Source: Branchiostoma floridae (lineage: Eukaryota; Chordata; Leptocardii; Amphioxiformes; Branchiostomatidae). Taken from it: 64,000 bases of DNA. Of the stretch, positions 51,701-61,181 are shown in pieces; position 1 is the stretch's first letter, and each line of letters begins with the position of its first letter. Made by a program: the position numbers and the translations under genes. The stretch lies in NCBI RefSeq assembly GCF_000003815.2, contig NC_049992.1, positions 14,514,798 to 14,578,797 on the forward strand, written 5' to 3'. The notes under the pieces were generated by a model that saw only the letters and a program-made list of their open reading frames with translations, ran no database searches and was not told where the DNA came from.

Positions 51701-52147
51701 TGTATTATCCCAGAACTATCATAGAGTTGAATTTTGTTATCACCAAGCTCAGTAGGGGCATCTTCTCTGGATAATTTTAAAGATTGCTTGCAGATAGATG
51801 TGCAAATGTTAGGTGTGCCAAGTTGATCAGTGTGATATAACCAGCTGCTGCCACACTGCATGCCTGCAAAGCTGGTGTGTTATGCCGAAGGGTGACTATA
51901 CCAGCTACATAGATACAGATTCTTATTTCTGCAAAAATATGTCAAGTCCATCAGGTTTTTAAAAGTAGAAAGGTCTTTTTCCTGTAAGAAGTAAATGACA
52001 TCCTACATCTTCATGTTCTGATATGCAGGAGGGAGAGCAGGAGCAGGAATTAAGGGGAAAGCAGCAGCAAAGAGCAGACAGCAGGCAGGCAGCAGGGTGG
52101 GGGTCAGGGGTGGGAAGGTTGGGGGCAAGACACCCAGGGGGAAGTGA
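27761..52147 (+). CDS. CEP104: Centrosomal/ciliary-tip protein CEP104
   Basis: Acts at the distal centriole and ciliary tip, binding tubulin through its TOG domain. Thirty exons join in frame to 954 residues (human 925): 27761-27873, 28342-28433, 28954-29035, 31540-31678, 32514-32576, 33453-33485, 33827-33879, 34217-34265, 34756-34816, 35201-35256, 35559-35711, 36371-36475, 37055-37117, 38190-38236, 40831-40990, 41790-41957, 42422-42483, 43131-43203, 43728-43918, 44066-44093, 44708-44914, 45880-45918, 46580-46639, 47691-47817, 49162-49291, 50161-50269, 50722-50860, 51165-51232, 51464-51539, 52029-52147. Jelly-roll is 1-165, coiled coil 210-296, TOG about 425-675 (DALLKVYKEM, RDYLPPDD), zinc fingers 786-910 (MCIFCGERNEAFTEEGLDLH). 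The exon at 37055 is the least certain, being poorly conserved. The tail lacks an SxIP motif. Confidence refers to the identity; single small exons may shift. Confidence 0.96.
29394..31235. mobile_element. Composite inverted-repeat transposon in CEP104 intron 3
   Basis: Two direct units of about 320 bp (29394-29714 and 29715-about 30040) start with catgggcgataggccatcgag. A third start at 30184 leads into an inverted-repeat element: 30184-30500 pairs with about 30890-31235 (ggccatc...tgttgaaatcagtatta at both ends, in opposite sense). Each arm carries several roughly 50-bp subrepeats with gattctcgggaatc and gtggaccgagtac words. No transposase frame was seen, so it is non-autonomous. Confidence 0.7.
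31809..31908. other. Assembly gap (100 N)
   Basis: Exactly 100 N within the CEP104 intron between exons at 31540 and 32514. The true length is unknown. Confidence 0.99.
32661..33073. mobile_element. Diverged AGGGCTCGAA-type element
   Basis: Starts aggggtcgaaatac (32661) and ends gtatttcgagccct (to 33073), matching the termini of the family. The interior uses ttgcaagt/atgcaaa words in place of the usual gcaggt. Possibly a sister subfamily. Lies in a CEP104 intron. Confidence 0.5.
34400..34690 (-). mobile_element. tRNA-derived SINE, copy 1
   Basis: On the minus strand it starts with an A-box-like caatggctgagtgtgtagag and a B-box-like gagttcgatctcc, the head of a tRNA-derived SINE. The body (gcagagaaagcagcatgtacca, ccactggtagtg, gggccac) matches 43378-43628. 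Lies in a CEP104 intron, in reverse orientation to the gene. Confidence 0.7.
36371..36475 (+). other. CEP104: Proline-rich exon of CEP104
   Basis: Part of the CEP104 CDS. The 35 residues are almost half proline (RPPPREPDPPPPQPR), forming a low-complexity linker between coiled coil and TOG domain. It may bind SH3 or WW domains. The reading frame is kept on both sides. Confidence 0.8.
38237..40830. other. CEP104 intron with recurring GGGGGTACGGACGCTAC
   Basis: A 2.6 kb intron with no exon found. It contains five same-strand copies of the word gtacggacgctac (see finding), one cut by the assembly gap. A small stem, gtaaaacaag/cttgttttac, lies at about 38594-38641. Confidence 0.6.
39925..40024. 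other. Assembly gap (100 N)
   Basis: Exactly 100 N within the CEP104 intron 38237-40830. The bases right after the gap (acggacgctac) are the end of the recurring motif described at 38824-40192, so the gap cuts one copy. Confidence 0.99.
41018..41355. mobile_element. MITE-like element, AGGGCTCGAA family, copy 3
   Basis: Starts agggctcgaa (41018-41027) and ends ttttgagccct near 41355. The interior is closely similar to copy 2. It begins only 28 bp after the CEP104 exon ending at 40990, close to the 5' splice site. Confidence 0.75.
42718..42946. repeat. Inverted pair of the hammerhead-like repeat
   Basis: Two roughly 100-bp arms, gcaattactcaagcagctgg...gatctcttg and its complement to about 42946, flank a short loop. 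In the right arm ctgatga (42858-42864) and a gataac/gttatc stem are kept, but gaaa is aaaa. In the left arm the core is ctgacaa with gaaac kept. Both are damaged relative to 10128-10158. Lies in a CEP104 intron. Confidence 0.7.
43378..43628 (-). mobile_element. tRNA-derived SINE, copy 2
   Basis: Same element as 34400-34690. The minus-strand head reads tggccgagcgagtac with a B-box-like gagtttcatcccc, and the body shares gcagagaaagcagcatgtacca and ccactggtagtg. In the CEP104 intron before the exon at 43728, reverse orientation. Confidence 0.7.
44265..44365 (+). repeat. CAGGTCC-rich dispersed repeat, copy 2
   Basis: Same word structure as 2170-2262: ggtacagaaaat, then repeated acaggtc, then cagaggatta and gacctgaacctgatt. 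It sits in the CEP104 intron between the exons at 44066 and 44708. Confidence 0.55.
49399..49538. repeat. Inverted repeat with 44-bp arms
   Basis: Arms 49399-49442 and 49495-49538 (gcctgagtac...gtgaccactggctcagtactttt) pair with a few mismatches. The loop holds a second copy of the ctcagtacttttgcttgct part. MITE-like. Lies in the CEP104 intron after the exon ending 49291. Confidence 0.85.
50012..50088 (-). repeat. Truncated copy of the hammerhead-like repeat
   Basis: On the minus strand it reads ccagttgcttgattact...ggatgtctaacct, matching the downstream half of 10120-10262 but lacking the ctgacga core. Lies in the CEP104 intron before the exon at 50161. Confidence 0.5.
50340..50440. repeat. 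TCCTGCAGGAAT palindromic cluster
   Basis: Five or so copies of cctgcaggaa or its near palindrome in 100 bp of the CEP104 intron 50270-50721. Probably a small inverted-repeat element that has partly decayed. Confidence 0.6.
51750..51925 (+). mobile_element. LINE 3'-end fragment
   Basis: Second copy of the 8628-8860 element, without the hairpin insertion. It lies in the last CEP104 intron. The open stretch LDNFKDCLQIDV looks like a reverse-transcriptase C-terminus. Confidence 0.6.
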
Positions 52148-52757
52148 ACATCCACCACCCCTCACTCTCTCCTTGTTTAGGGCCCCATTTCCACTCGATT
52201 GCTGAGCAATCATAAAGCAACCAAAATTGGATTTGAGTGACCTTTAACCCTTGTCCTTCTGAGCCCGTATATATTATATACGGGATGTATATAATTCCTG
52301 TATGTAGGTCTAGTATCTTTGCGGGTTTGGGGTATTTCTCACTTAATTCTGGCATACCACAGCAAACTGCATTGATTGGGGAAGTAAATCTGCAACAGCA
52401 GCCCAGAATAGGTCAAGCTTTACTGATAGATTAATCAACCAGCTTAGGAGGGTTAAATTGGCAAAAAATGTCGTCAGCAGGACAAGGGTTAACAAATTTG
52501 GAATAGGATTCAAGATGTGAAAACAAATGTAAAAGGATTTGATTCATGAAATTTGTCATGCGTTCTGTCAAATTTGACTTTACTCGGCTGAATGGTTGCA
52601 GCCACTAGTAGAAAATGTGTTGAGGTTATTTCTTTACATTCCTGTCTAGAAAGGAGTCATCATAGTTAACTTAGTCTACTATTTAGTAACATAGTCTATT
52701 ACCCTTCTGATTCACTTGGGTTCTGTTTGATATGCAGTGTTTTCAATGATGTACAGA

Positions 52758-53086
52758 GTTCTAGCCAGCATCCGTCCTTTGACAGAATTTTGCTGCTGGG
52801 GACGGACCAAAATTTTGTCCATTCCGTCCCGTGTCGGGCAAAATTCGACATGTCAAGATTCTTAGACTAATTGAACCAAGGGGAGTCTACCAGCAAAGTT
52901 TTCCCCTCAAAATAAAGGAAATAGTATTTCAGAGCGTCTAGATTTTAAAGATTTCCCAGGGAGAATACCAACAGAACACCCCCAGCCCCCCACCCCCACC
53001 CCCCACACACACAAGATCGTCACGCCGCCAACAGAATTTCCATTCAAAATCCAGGGGACAGAAAAATATTTCAGGCTGGCTAGAAC
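52758..53086. mobile_element. MITE-like element, GTTCTAGCCAGC termini
   Basis: Perfect 12-bp terminal inverted repeats gttctagccagc (52758-52769) and gctggctagaac (53075-53086). The interior pairs ccgtcctttgacagaattttg with fragments of the right half. About 329 bp, non-coding, with a C-rich run near 52980-53010. Confidence 0.7.
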
Positions 53087-53559
53087 ACTGATGTTGTATA
53101 TAAGAAAAATTATCTTCAAGTGAAAAGTTTGCTTTTGATGTTATGCATGTAATATATTGAATTTAAATGGCAAGCTTGATACATTTATGTAGAAGAGTTA
53201 GGTGCATTTGAATCAAATGAATATTTACCTCTTTTGCTCATTTTTTTTTGTAAATCAAAACTATGTTTCATTTTTACCCTTACTCTGTCAAGAGTAACAG
53301 ACATTTGGATATTGTGTTAATTTATGGAGACTCTGTCAAGCAGCTATATGAACAAGAAGGTTTGATGTGAACTAGTATTCATCTTGAACCCACATACATG
53401 TATGTAATGTAGCAACAAGTGTCAAGCACCTGTTAGTCAGAAACTTAGATAATGTAACGTCTAAAAAAGATGAAATAAGTTAGCCTTGTATATATATACT
53501 GTTTGGAAAGGTGTATACTGTCAGACTATATGGAATGTGCAAATATCAGTACTCTAGAT

Positions 53560-53960
53560 ATTATGACACTAGATATTAGCTCTGTGTCTATGTTTTTCAG
53601 TGAAGTACAAATTAAAGTAGCATACATACAAAGATGAAGTACATGCACAATTGTATGGATGATTGGTAAAATTGAACTAAAATTTATATTAGATAATGTA
53701 TTACAAAATAAAAATAAGGGCACATACAGATCTATATTACACTTCAGTCAGCAACATGTAAATATTACAGTTAAGTCATTGCTTGAACACACATAAAGCA
53801 ATCAATTTCTGACCGTCAGTGTACCTACAGTAGGCCACAACAAATAAAGTCTTAAATCACTTTATTTGTCATTTGAGATAATGATACTTTTGACATGCCT
53901 TCAGTCATGCAATCACAATCTTAACGTTATGCTTGATTTAGTTATCGCTGTGACTATATA
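53560..53960. repeat. Duplicated flank block, copy 1
   Basis: Shares long interrupted similarity with 63220-63640: actagatatt, atgtaaatattac, aatcaatttctga, cactttatttgtcattt, gataat, gacatgccttcagtcatg. In the other copy this block follows an IFI44-like gene. Either a shared repeat or a remnant of gene duplication. Confidence 0.6.
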
Positions 53961-55062
53961 TCATGAAACGGACAAGTACATTAACTTAGTACTAGGTTCA
54001 TCTAATACACATAATTTTCTTTGTTCACCTTATAATTACACACTTGTGGAAAATATCTGTCAGTCTCACATGACAGGTATAATGGTGTAGTGTTTACTTA
54101 TCAGTCCTCAAGTTATGACTAGCGTAAAGTCCATGTTTGGTTTCTGTGGGAAGAACAAACAAATCACCAACTTTTCACTCGGGCGTTGAAAGTTGATATT
54201 AAAGTTCACAAGGTGAGAACAGACAAAAATTCCTACCCTACAGGGGTGATCCTCGGCCTCACCCAGAAATAATAAGCATAACTCAAATTTCGATGCACGG
54301 CTTCATAGTATGGAGCCTTTTATCAATATCCTCCAAATATCCACTCATTGCAGTCATTACTTTCCAGGCATTCGTTTTTTGAAAATCAGTGTGTTACAGA
54401 TTTGATTACAATTAGCTGTTCATGATATCTGTTCAAAATGATGATACCAATAAAACCAGATCAAACATTGTGGATTTAAACATTTCCTTCAAACGGAAAC
54501 ATGGTTGGATACGTTTTGTACAGTGTACGTATGGTGCTAAAGGGTCAAAGTTTGCCGATCGCAACGTCATTGTATACAGCAGCTATAGGACTGTTTTTGT
54601 TAAAGATGATACCTTAGGGCAACTGTCCAACTAGAGTTACACCTGCATGGGTCGTTTGTTATTGTTTTGATATATAGTTGCCATGGTGAATAAAATTGCA
54701 GGTGTCAGCAATGAAAGGGTAAAACAGGCGGTAGTTTATCTCCAATGCGATCTTACAATTTTTAAAAGTTTGAAAAGTCTTTCTCTAACGGTAACGTTAA
54801 ACCCCTAAATAGTAATTGCCAGGATGTTACCAATTGAATTCAACCGTTTCAACAACTTACAGGTAGTGCGAAGTATACCTCTTACTTTATGATGAAAGGC
54901 AATCTACAAACAACCACAACCCGTGACAAAGTTTGACTGGGTGCCATATTGTTTACTTAAAGCCACGGTGACGCACGGAAAGCGTTTCTGTCCTGCACGA
55001 AACGCGTACGGTTGTGACTTTGTTTCTGTTTGCAGTAAGCGTGTGCGACTTTCTTTAGCAAC

Positions 55063-58000
55063 ATGTCTGATCTTGTAGTTGTGAGGAGTAGGATCGTCGA
55101 GAGGCTAGTACGTAGATCAGATAGGGTCAACATTCTTGTTGTAGGAACCCCAGGGACCGAGCTAGCCACGTTCATAAATTCGATGGAAATGTCGGTAACT
55201 GGCCGCTGGCCAGCCCAAGACAGTTGGACGGGCGGAGATTCTGACACCGCCCTCTGTCTTAGCACTGAGCTGTTTTCACAGTTAAAGGATCTATCAGGCA
55301 AGGTAGCTTGTGTAGGTTTGAGTCTTCACGAGGAAAAAGGAGACATTTCGGCGTATATTTCCCTAGTGTTACAGGGACGTGTCCCTGTCGGCCAGCCTAT
55401 TGCTGAAATGTCAAAGGCAGAGTTAGAGGAGAGGTTTCCTGACGTCCACACTGGTATGGAAATCGACATGGTGGTTTTCATATGCTCAGGCAACGATCCT
55501 GTGTCCGACAAGATGATGAAAGCTGTCAAAGCAGGCGTGGATTCAACATGTCGCAGTAAGTACATGCTTCTTTATGTGTTCTATCCGTGGTTACATTGCT
55601 CCTGACTTGAGCTCATGTATACTGATGTCTGGGTGTAGCACCGTGTCTGAAATTCTTGAGCGTAGATACCGGCCCGTATTCACGTGGGATGTATCCTGCC
55701 TTGATGGAAAAATACCAATGCTTTACGACTGTGCACGGCGTCGCACGCAAAGCGCTGATGCGATTGTTCAACCTGTGTCTAAATTTCATTTAACTACACA
55801 TTTAAGTTTTGGAAAAATATGTAGTACTCATTCAAAGTACTTTCACTTAATCATGATGAAAATATGATATTTGATGCTCTTCATCCTATGCACGTTGAGG
55901 CATTTTTAAATATAAAAGCGCCATTACATACATGTTTGAATTGTCATATTGCCTTGATATGTGTATACTTGCCCATATTCTATTTTTTCGTATGATTCCA
56001 TGTGCCATCTTTACTCTAATAGTCCATTACTAGAGGATTACTCATTCTAAGAGGTACAATTTTGTGTTTTCAGACATTCCATTATTCCTGTGCATGACCA
56101 AGCAAAACAGCGGTGCCCCTTCAGATTCAACGAAAGAAAACAAGCAAAAAGCCCAGAATGCGCTAGGCATATCAGAAGAAGAGTGCGATTTTATTCAGAT
56201 GTACCACAAAAGTCGCACTGGCTCGAAAGTTAGTCAGAAGGATGACATTGACCAGCCATTGTTGATGTTTTGGGATAAGATCCTTAACGTTAGCATCAGT
56301 TCGGGTCAAGCCAAACTGTGGGATCTAAAGCACCATCTACAATGGATGCCAACTATTTGTAACGGCGTCTCTATCATTCATATCGCTCTACTATTCTGTA
56401 TTGTCATCAATATTGCCGTCTCTCTCAATGTCAGATCTGCCGTGCAAGAGAGAGAAGTACGGCCTTTCGATGGCAATTGCACGATGCATATGTTGGATAG
56501 AAAGTTGGCTGAAGATTTGCAAGAAACACTTCGCACAAATTCCGAGCTTTTAGATACTTTGAACAGCAATTTGAAACACGAAATGCAAAACATGGCATCC
56601 GAATTACTAAATACTCTGAACAGCAATTTCAATGAAAAGCTGCAAGGAATGAAATCCGAAATACAAAACGTGACATTGGAATCACTAAATACTTCGAACT
56701 CCACATTTAATGGGATGTTGCGAGAAATAAGATCCGAAATAAAGAACATGGCATCAGAATTGCGAAATACTTTCAACAGCAATTTTCATGAACGGCTTCA
56801 CGAATTGAAATCTAAATTTGTTGACATTTTGAGCAGCGAATTGGCAAACCATACCTCAAATTTGACTAACGTCCTAAACAGGGCATTAAACAACTTCGAA
56901 GGACAAATGAACAGCACATTGAAAGATGCAAACACTAGATTCGAAAATAGATTAGTGGCTTTTAGCAAGAAGATGAGTGAAGACACAGAAATTCTTGATC
57001 ACAAATTTTCTACATTGACGAAAACTCTTGATGAGATATCGCCGGAGCTTAACAAAACGTGGGAGCGTGGATTACTATCTTTGAGAAATGAAACAGAAAG
57101 AATAGTATTAAATGTAGGTACTGAGGAGGACAAGAAACAGGCAACTTTTTATGGCAAGCTAGGCTATAGGTTTATAAAGTGGGATGGTGAACAGAAAAAA
57201 GCGAATAGTGTTATGAATACAACGTTGCAATATTGGCAAGAAAAATTTAACGAAACAAATAGTAAACTAGCGCAAAATCTTGAGAGCACGCTTGCTGCAT
57301 TGAATGCCTCTGATGGGGAAACTATCAAAGATCAGAAAGAACAAATACCACAGGAATCAGTTATGGCCCGTATCATGATGCAGTGTAAGCAGTATAGTCT
57401 AGAAATCCTTGTCGCAGTAATCACCTGTGGCGTCATCTGGCTGGCCTGTTCACCGTATAAGAAAGGATTGGTGAGTTTTCCTACTGTTGTATGTCACAGC
57501 AATATCTTAGAAGCTACACGGACACGTAGGCTGGCTTCTGTAATACTTAAAATCTCAAGTTACGAATAAAATCCGCATTTCTATCACACAAAATATCTAC
57601 GCCATTTCCGTGTGCCTGATATATATCTCTATAAAGTGCCATGAATTTAACTAATCAATAAATCTAACATCTGATGTGCATTTATCATTAAATGTCTTCT
57701 GCTAGTGTAACGACATGTTCCCACCACATATGCTGGTCCTGGCCCATCTGGTTTATGTAAATTACCATCTCTCTAAGTTACCCTAGCTAGCTACATTTGG
57801 TGACAGCGGTGGGATGCCGCTACACTCTAGGTCTCATCACATATAGGGGTCCTGGCCGTTGCAATAGTATTGAATATTAGTACTGCACAATTAACTGTAC
57901 ATTATTTCATGTTTAAGTCTATCAACAGTTGAACTTGCCCCATCATTGAAGACACAGTTCATGCCTTGAGAGTATTACTGATTGTGTTATTTGTATCATG

Positions 58001-59817
58001 TGTCTCATCTTATACAGTCTCAGAGACGACAACAAAATAGGGGGAGGGTTGGGCAAGTTCCACAATACGACGATATGTCTGACAACGAGGAATGGCCGGA
58101 TGAAAATGTATGCAATAAAATTTATCAGCCTTTGAATTAATTCTAGCCAAATTGGCTTTATTTGGAGACATGCATTATCATTATCGGGGTAAATATAACT
58201 GTCATCGTCACTGTGTTATTTTTACTACTAAATACCATGCGCGCCATCTTTTGTAATTTTTCTGTTAATTTTTCAGGTTAATATTATAAACGCACAAATG
58301 CAATAACAATTCGTATTGGTTTTTACCGGTCCAAATTATATTTTACCTACCGATGTCTTCCTATATTCAACTTGTCGGTTTTGATTTTAGAACAATTGTG
58401 GAAAAAAGTCATGCATTTTAATCAAGTGTATTATGTTCATGAATTAGTCGTTTTTTCAAGCAATGTATACCTGCACTTCTAAATGTCCCCTGCAAAGCCA
58501 ACAGCAATAAATCTGAATCTGAATATAAATTTATATTCCATAATTGTCAAGCAATTATGAGCGTTTTTGTGGAACTGAAGCAGGCCACATCTCCTATTTC
58601 AGACAAGAGATGTACATTTTTTATATACGTACCAACTGCAGTTTAAAAGACAGCCTTTGCACTATATATGATATCTGATAATATTTTTTTTCAATGTTCA
58701 GCACCAGGTTTGCATCATAGCTTCTCAGGACTGGACTCTTGATGAAGTGGAAGGTTGTGTGAAGACAGCCGTGCGAGAGAGAGGGGTCGCCAACACTGAC
58801 ATCCTCACGCTACGGATCTCAGGGCAGGACGACTTAGATGAGCTCAAGCGAACACTCCAGAGGGAAACGCGCGTCATATGCTGTGCTAACTCAACCACAA
58901 GGAACATCCTACTGTCCGACACAGAGCATGATGAAATGAGCTATGTGGTCAAGGCAGCCGAGAAGATTGTAGGGGGAAGTGGTGAGTATGTGTAAGGATG
59001 TACAGGAAGTAAGGTGGTGATCATGGATCTCAAGGCATAGAATATTTTAAACATTTTCCTTTTTACACTGAGGAGTAATTGTTCTGCTGTGGAATGTACA
59101 CTAGGAATAAAACGGGACATTCAACATTTGAATATGTGTGTTGATTGATTTCAAAATAACAGCATCGCTTGTTCAAGTCTTTATCTGCAATGTGTGTATG
59201 ACTGTAATAAGGAAATAGATACATGAATATGCATCAACAGTTGATTGTAATGTCTAGCCTCAAAATACCGCCATATTTGTCGGACTTTCTCAAATGATAC
59301 ACACAAATTCAGTTAAGATTTACCCACAATCGTTCCCAAAAGATAACCTTTCCCCCCCTACACGGTGTGTTTTTTTATTGACAGAAGCCAAATCATGCGC
59401 TTATATGGGCGTGTATATTTTGCTTTTATTAACTTAATACATCAGCTGTTGTTCTTTTCTTGATAACCCATTTCTAAGCCTTTCTTTTCAGCGCGCGTCC
59501 AAGCCTTCATTTGCAAAACAATTCATCAAGCCGGCTAGCAATCTCTATTTGCCCCAGTAGGCCATACATCAACACTTAAGCAAATATATATATGCTGAAT
59601 GATTTTCCTTTTCACAGGAGTGATGGTTCTACTGTATGGACACGAGAAGAGTCGGGACATCCAGCAACTGTATGACCACACGTCGTTCGACAGAACGTTC
59701 CTCAACAAACAGACGCGCCTTCTTCAAAAGGCACACCGTGAAAATTTGTTCTTTAGCGTGTTCAAAAGTCTAAACGAGATTCAAAAGCGCAGGCTTTGTG
59801 ACTGGATCCGTGCATGA
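55063..59817 (+). CDS. IFI44-like degenerate GTPase with two TMs and luminal coiled coil
   Basis: Five exons, 55063-55555, 56074-57470, 58018-58107, 58702-58981 and 59618-59817, join in frame into 819 residues. Residues 1-260 match the GTPase at 61182, but the P-loop reads GTPGTELAT (no GKS), G3 is ACVG instead of DFVG, and G4 is TKQN instead of SKVD, so GTP binding is probably lost. A membrane span (262-282, SIIHIALLFCIVINIAVS) is followed by about 320 residues of coiled coil with 26-residue repeats and at least ten NxS/T sequons. A second span lies at about 604-622 (LEILVAVITCGVIWLAC). An acidic linker and a 160-residue alpha/beta domain (VCIIAS, TRVICCA, VMVLLYG) finish the protein. Inferred topology: both ends cytosolic, coil luminal or extracellular. 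The family assignment is by eye. Confidence 0.78.
55556..56073. other. Intron 1 of IFI44-like gene 1
   Basis: Bounded by gtaagt and tgtttttcag-type signals. Nothing else recognised. Homologous in position and phase to the intron 61729-62267. Confidence 0.7.
56538..56912 (+). repeat. 78-bp coding repeats in IFI44-like gene 1
   Basis: Encodes about four units of SELLNTLNSNFNEKLQ-type sequence spaced 26 residues apart (78 bp), inside the predicted luminal coiled coil. Units differ by many substitutions, so the repeats are old and in frame. Confidence 0.8.
57471..58017. other. Intron of IFI44-like gene 1
   Basis: No exon or repeat recognised. If the donor at 57470 were ignored, the frame would run on to a stop at 57569, giving a shorter form without the C-terminal domain; this is a possible retained-intron isoform. 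Confidence 0.5.
58458..58530 (+). mobile_element. Retroelement 3' tail, AATCTG repeats
   Basis: Reads gcaatgtatacctgcacttctaaatgtcccctgcaa, then cagcaataaatctgaatctgaatat, the usual tail of a CR1-like element. Only the 3' end remains, in an intron of IFI44-like gene 1. Confidence 0.5.
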
Positions 59818-61181
59818 ACACTGGTAGTCTGATTGATGAGGTTTTCGTGTAGAAAAATACTGTACAGAACATGTTTTGCACATCAGTAAAAAAGGACGTC
59901 AAATTGCATAGCATAAGTAAAATGTACGCAATAGGTAATTGCCATTTTATGTGAACTGATAATTCAATAATAATGATAACTTAGCCTTGGGAATAGGATG
60001 GCAGGCTGTTTTATATCTCTGTACACATGTTGTTATTTTTCCATTGCAGATCTGATGCATTGGTAAAGTTTTAAGACTGAGTAGTCTAACATTGTAAAAC
60101 TAGAGAACCTTTTGATTTTCGCCAAAAACGAACGTCACAATATCTTATCATCAGTGTTTTAAGAAGTCCGATATTGGTGATAATCATCATGTGGTAATTA
60201 ATTGAACATAAATGAAAAGTGATGGAAAATATTGATAGCTAGCTAAATCAAAACGTTAATGTCCCCAACATATGTATCGTTAGAGTGGTTAGATGAATTC
60301 AAAATGTTGTTTTAATTCATTTGATTAACAATTCATGTTTCATATTGCACATTGTCCGTTGTGATGAATGATGGCATGTAGTGTTTGGCGATGTTATGAG
60401 TCGTCCCCTTGGTGTCTTGAAGAGACTCACCGTTTTGACTCCCTTTGCGTCTGAAGGGGGGATTTATGCTGTGCGTGCGTAGTCATGCATGTTATTTACA
60501 CTGCGTGGTCGCCTGATTGCACTCTGTTGATTTTATAAGTGGGCCCTCTATCAGGTCCGAAGTTCAAAAGTTGAAGACAATTAACTTGTTATGTGCGACA
60601 TCACAGTATGTGTACATATTACTGTGTAGATTGAATATGTGGACTTTATATAGATTGCCCATTCTTGTTTGTGCTAGCAGTCTCCTGGCTCCCGGGATTC
60701 GAACCCGCGTCTAACCCGGGCCGCCAGATCACAAAACCAACGCGCTAAACCGTTACGCCAGAAGGGTCAGACCCGATGGGCATAGTCAGTTTGGCGGCGC
60801 TTGAACTCCATTTTTACAGAGGACACATATGCGTCAACTTTTGTTCACCAAGCCGCCAAGCTACATGTATTCCGGCACAATTAAATGTTAATATTGGCAA
60901 GACAAAAATAATGTACCAAATAATGCACCTGTCAATCATATGGGCTATAAACCAAAGTTCGTCTTCTCTCACGGGACATTCAACTAAAATACCCGATGAG
61001 TCATCCTTTTTCACCTTTCTCCTGATTGGCCCAGAGTGAAGTGACTGCATCAGATATTATTCAATAAGCAAAAAAGGTTTCTGGTAGCTAAAACCCTCAT
61101 AACTTCTACACAGAGAAGCCTCGCAGGCACCCCGTAACTCGTGCCAGGAAAGCGCCACAAATACAGTATAACACCGTAAGG
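59818..61181. other. Intergenic between the two IFI44-like genes
   Basis: No exon recognised. Contains a tRNA-like relic at 60687-60772 and presumably the promoter of the GTPase at 61182. No clear promoter element seen. Confidence 0.5.
60687..60772 (-). pseudogene. tRNA-like relic or SINE head
   Basis: The minus strand has an A-box-like tggcgtaacggtttagcgcg and a B-box ggttcgaatccc about 56 nt apart, the spacing of a class II (Ser/Leu-like) tRNA. The anticodon and acceptor stems do not pair, so it is not a working tRNA. A SINE head is equally likely. Confidence 0.55.

Larger units (their letters stand above)
52148..55062. other. Intergenic, CEP104 3' end to IFI44-like gene 1
   Basis: No exon recognised. 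Holds a 21-bp perfect palindrome cccgtatata-t-tatatacggg (52264-52284) close to the CEP104 stop, an inverted-repeat element (52758-53086), and a block (53560-53960) related to 63220-63640. Short frames here (such as 54422-54634) lack support. Confidence 0.5.

Noticed and set aside
54422-54634. 70-residue plus-strand frame upstream of the IFI44-like gene
   Set aside because: No splice join or similarity to the GTPase family; composition is ordinary for chance frames here.
55574-55867. 97-residue frame inside IFI44-like gene 1
   Set aside because: Lies wholly within intron 1; the exon join 55555 to 56074 is supported by the paralogue.
60687-60772. Functional tRNA gene on the minus strand
   Set aside because: A and B boxes are good, but the anticodon and acceptor stems do not pair; listed as a relic instead.
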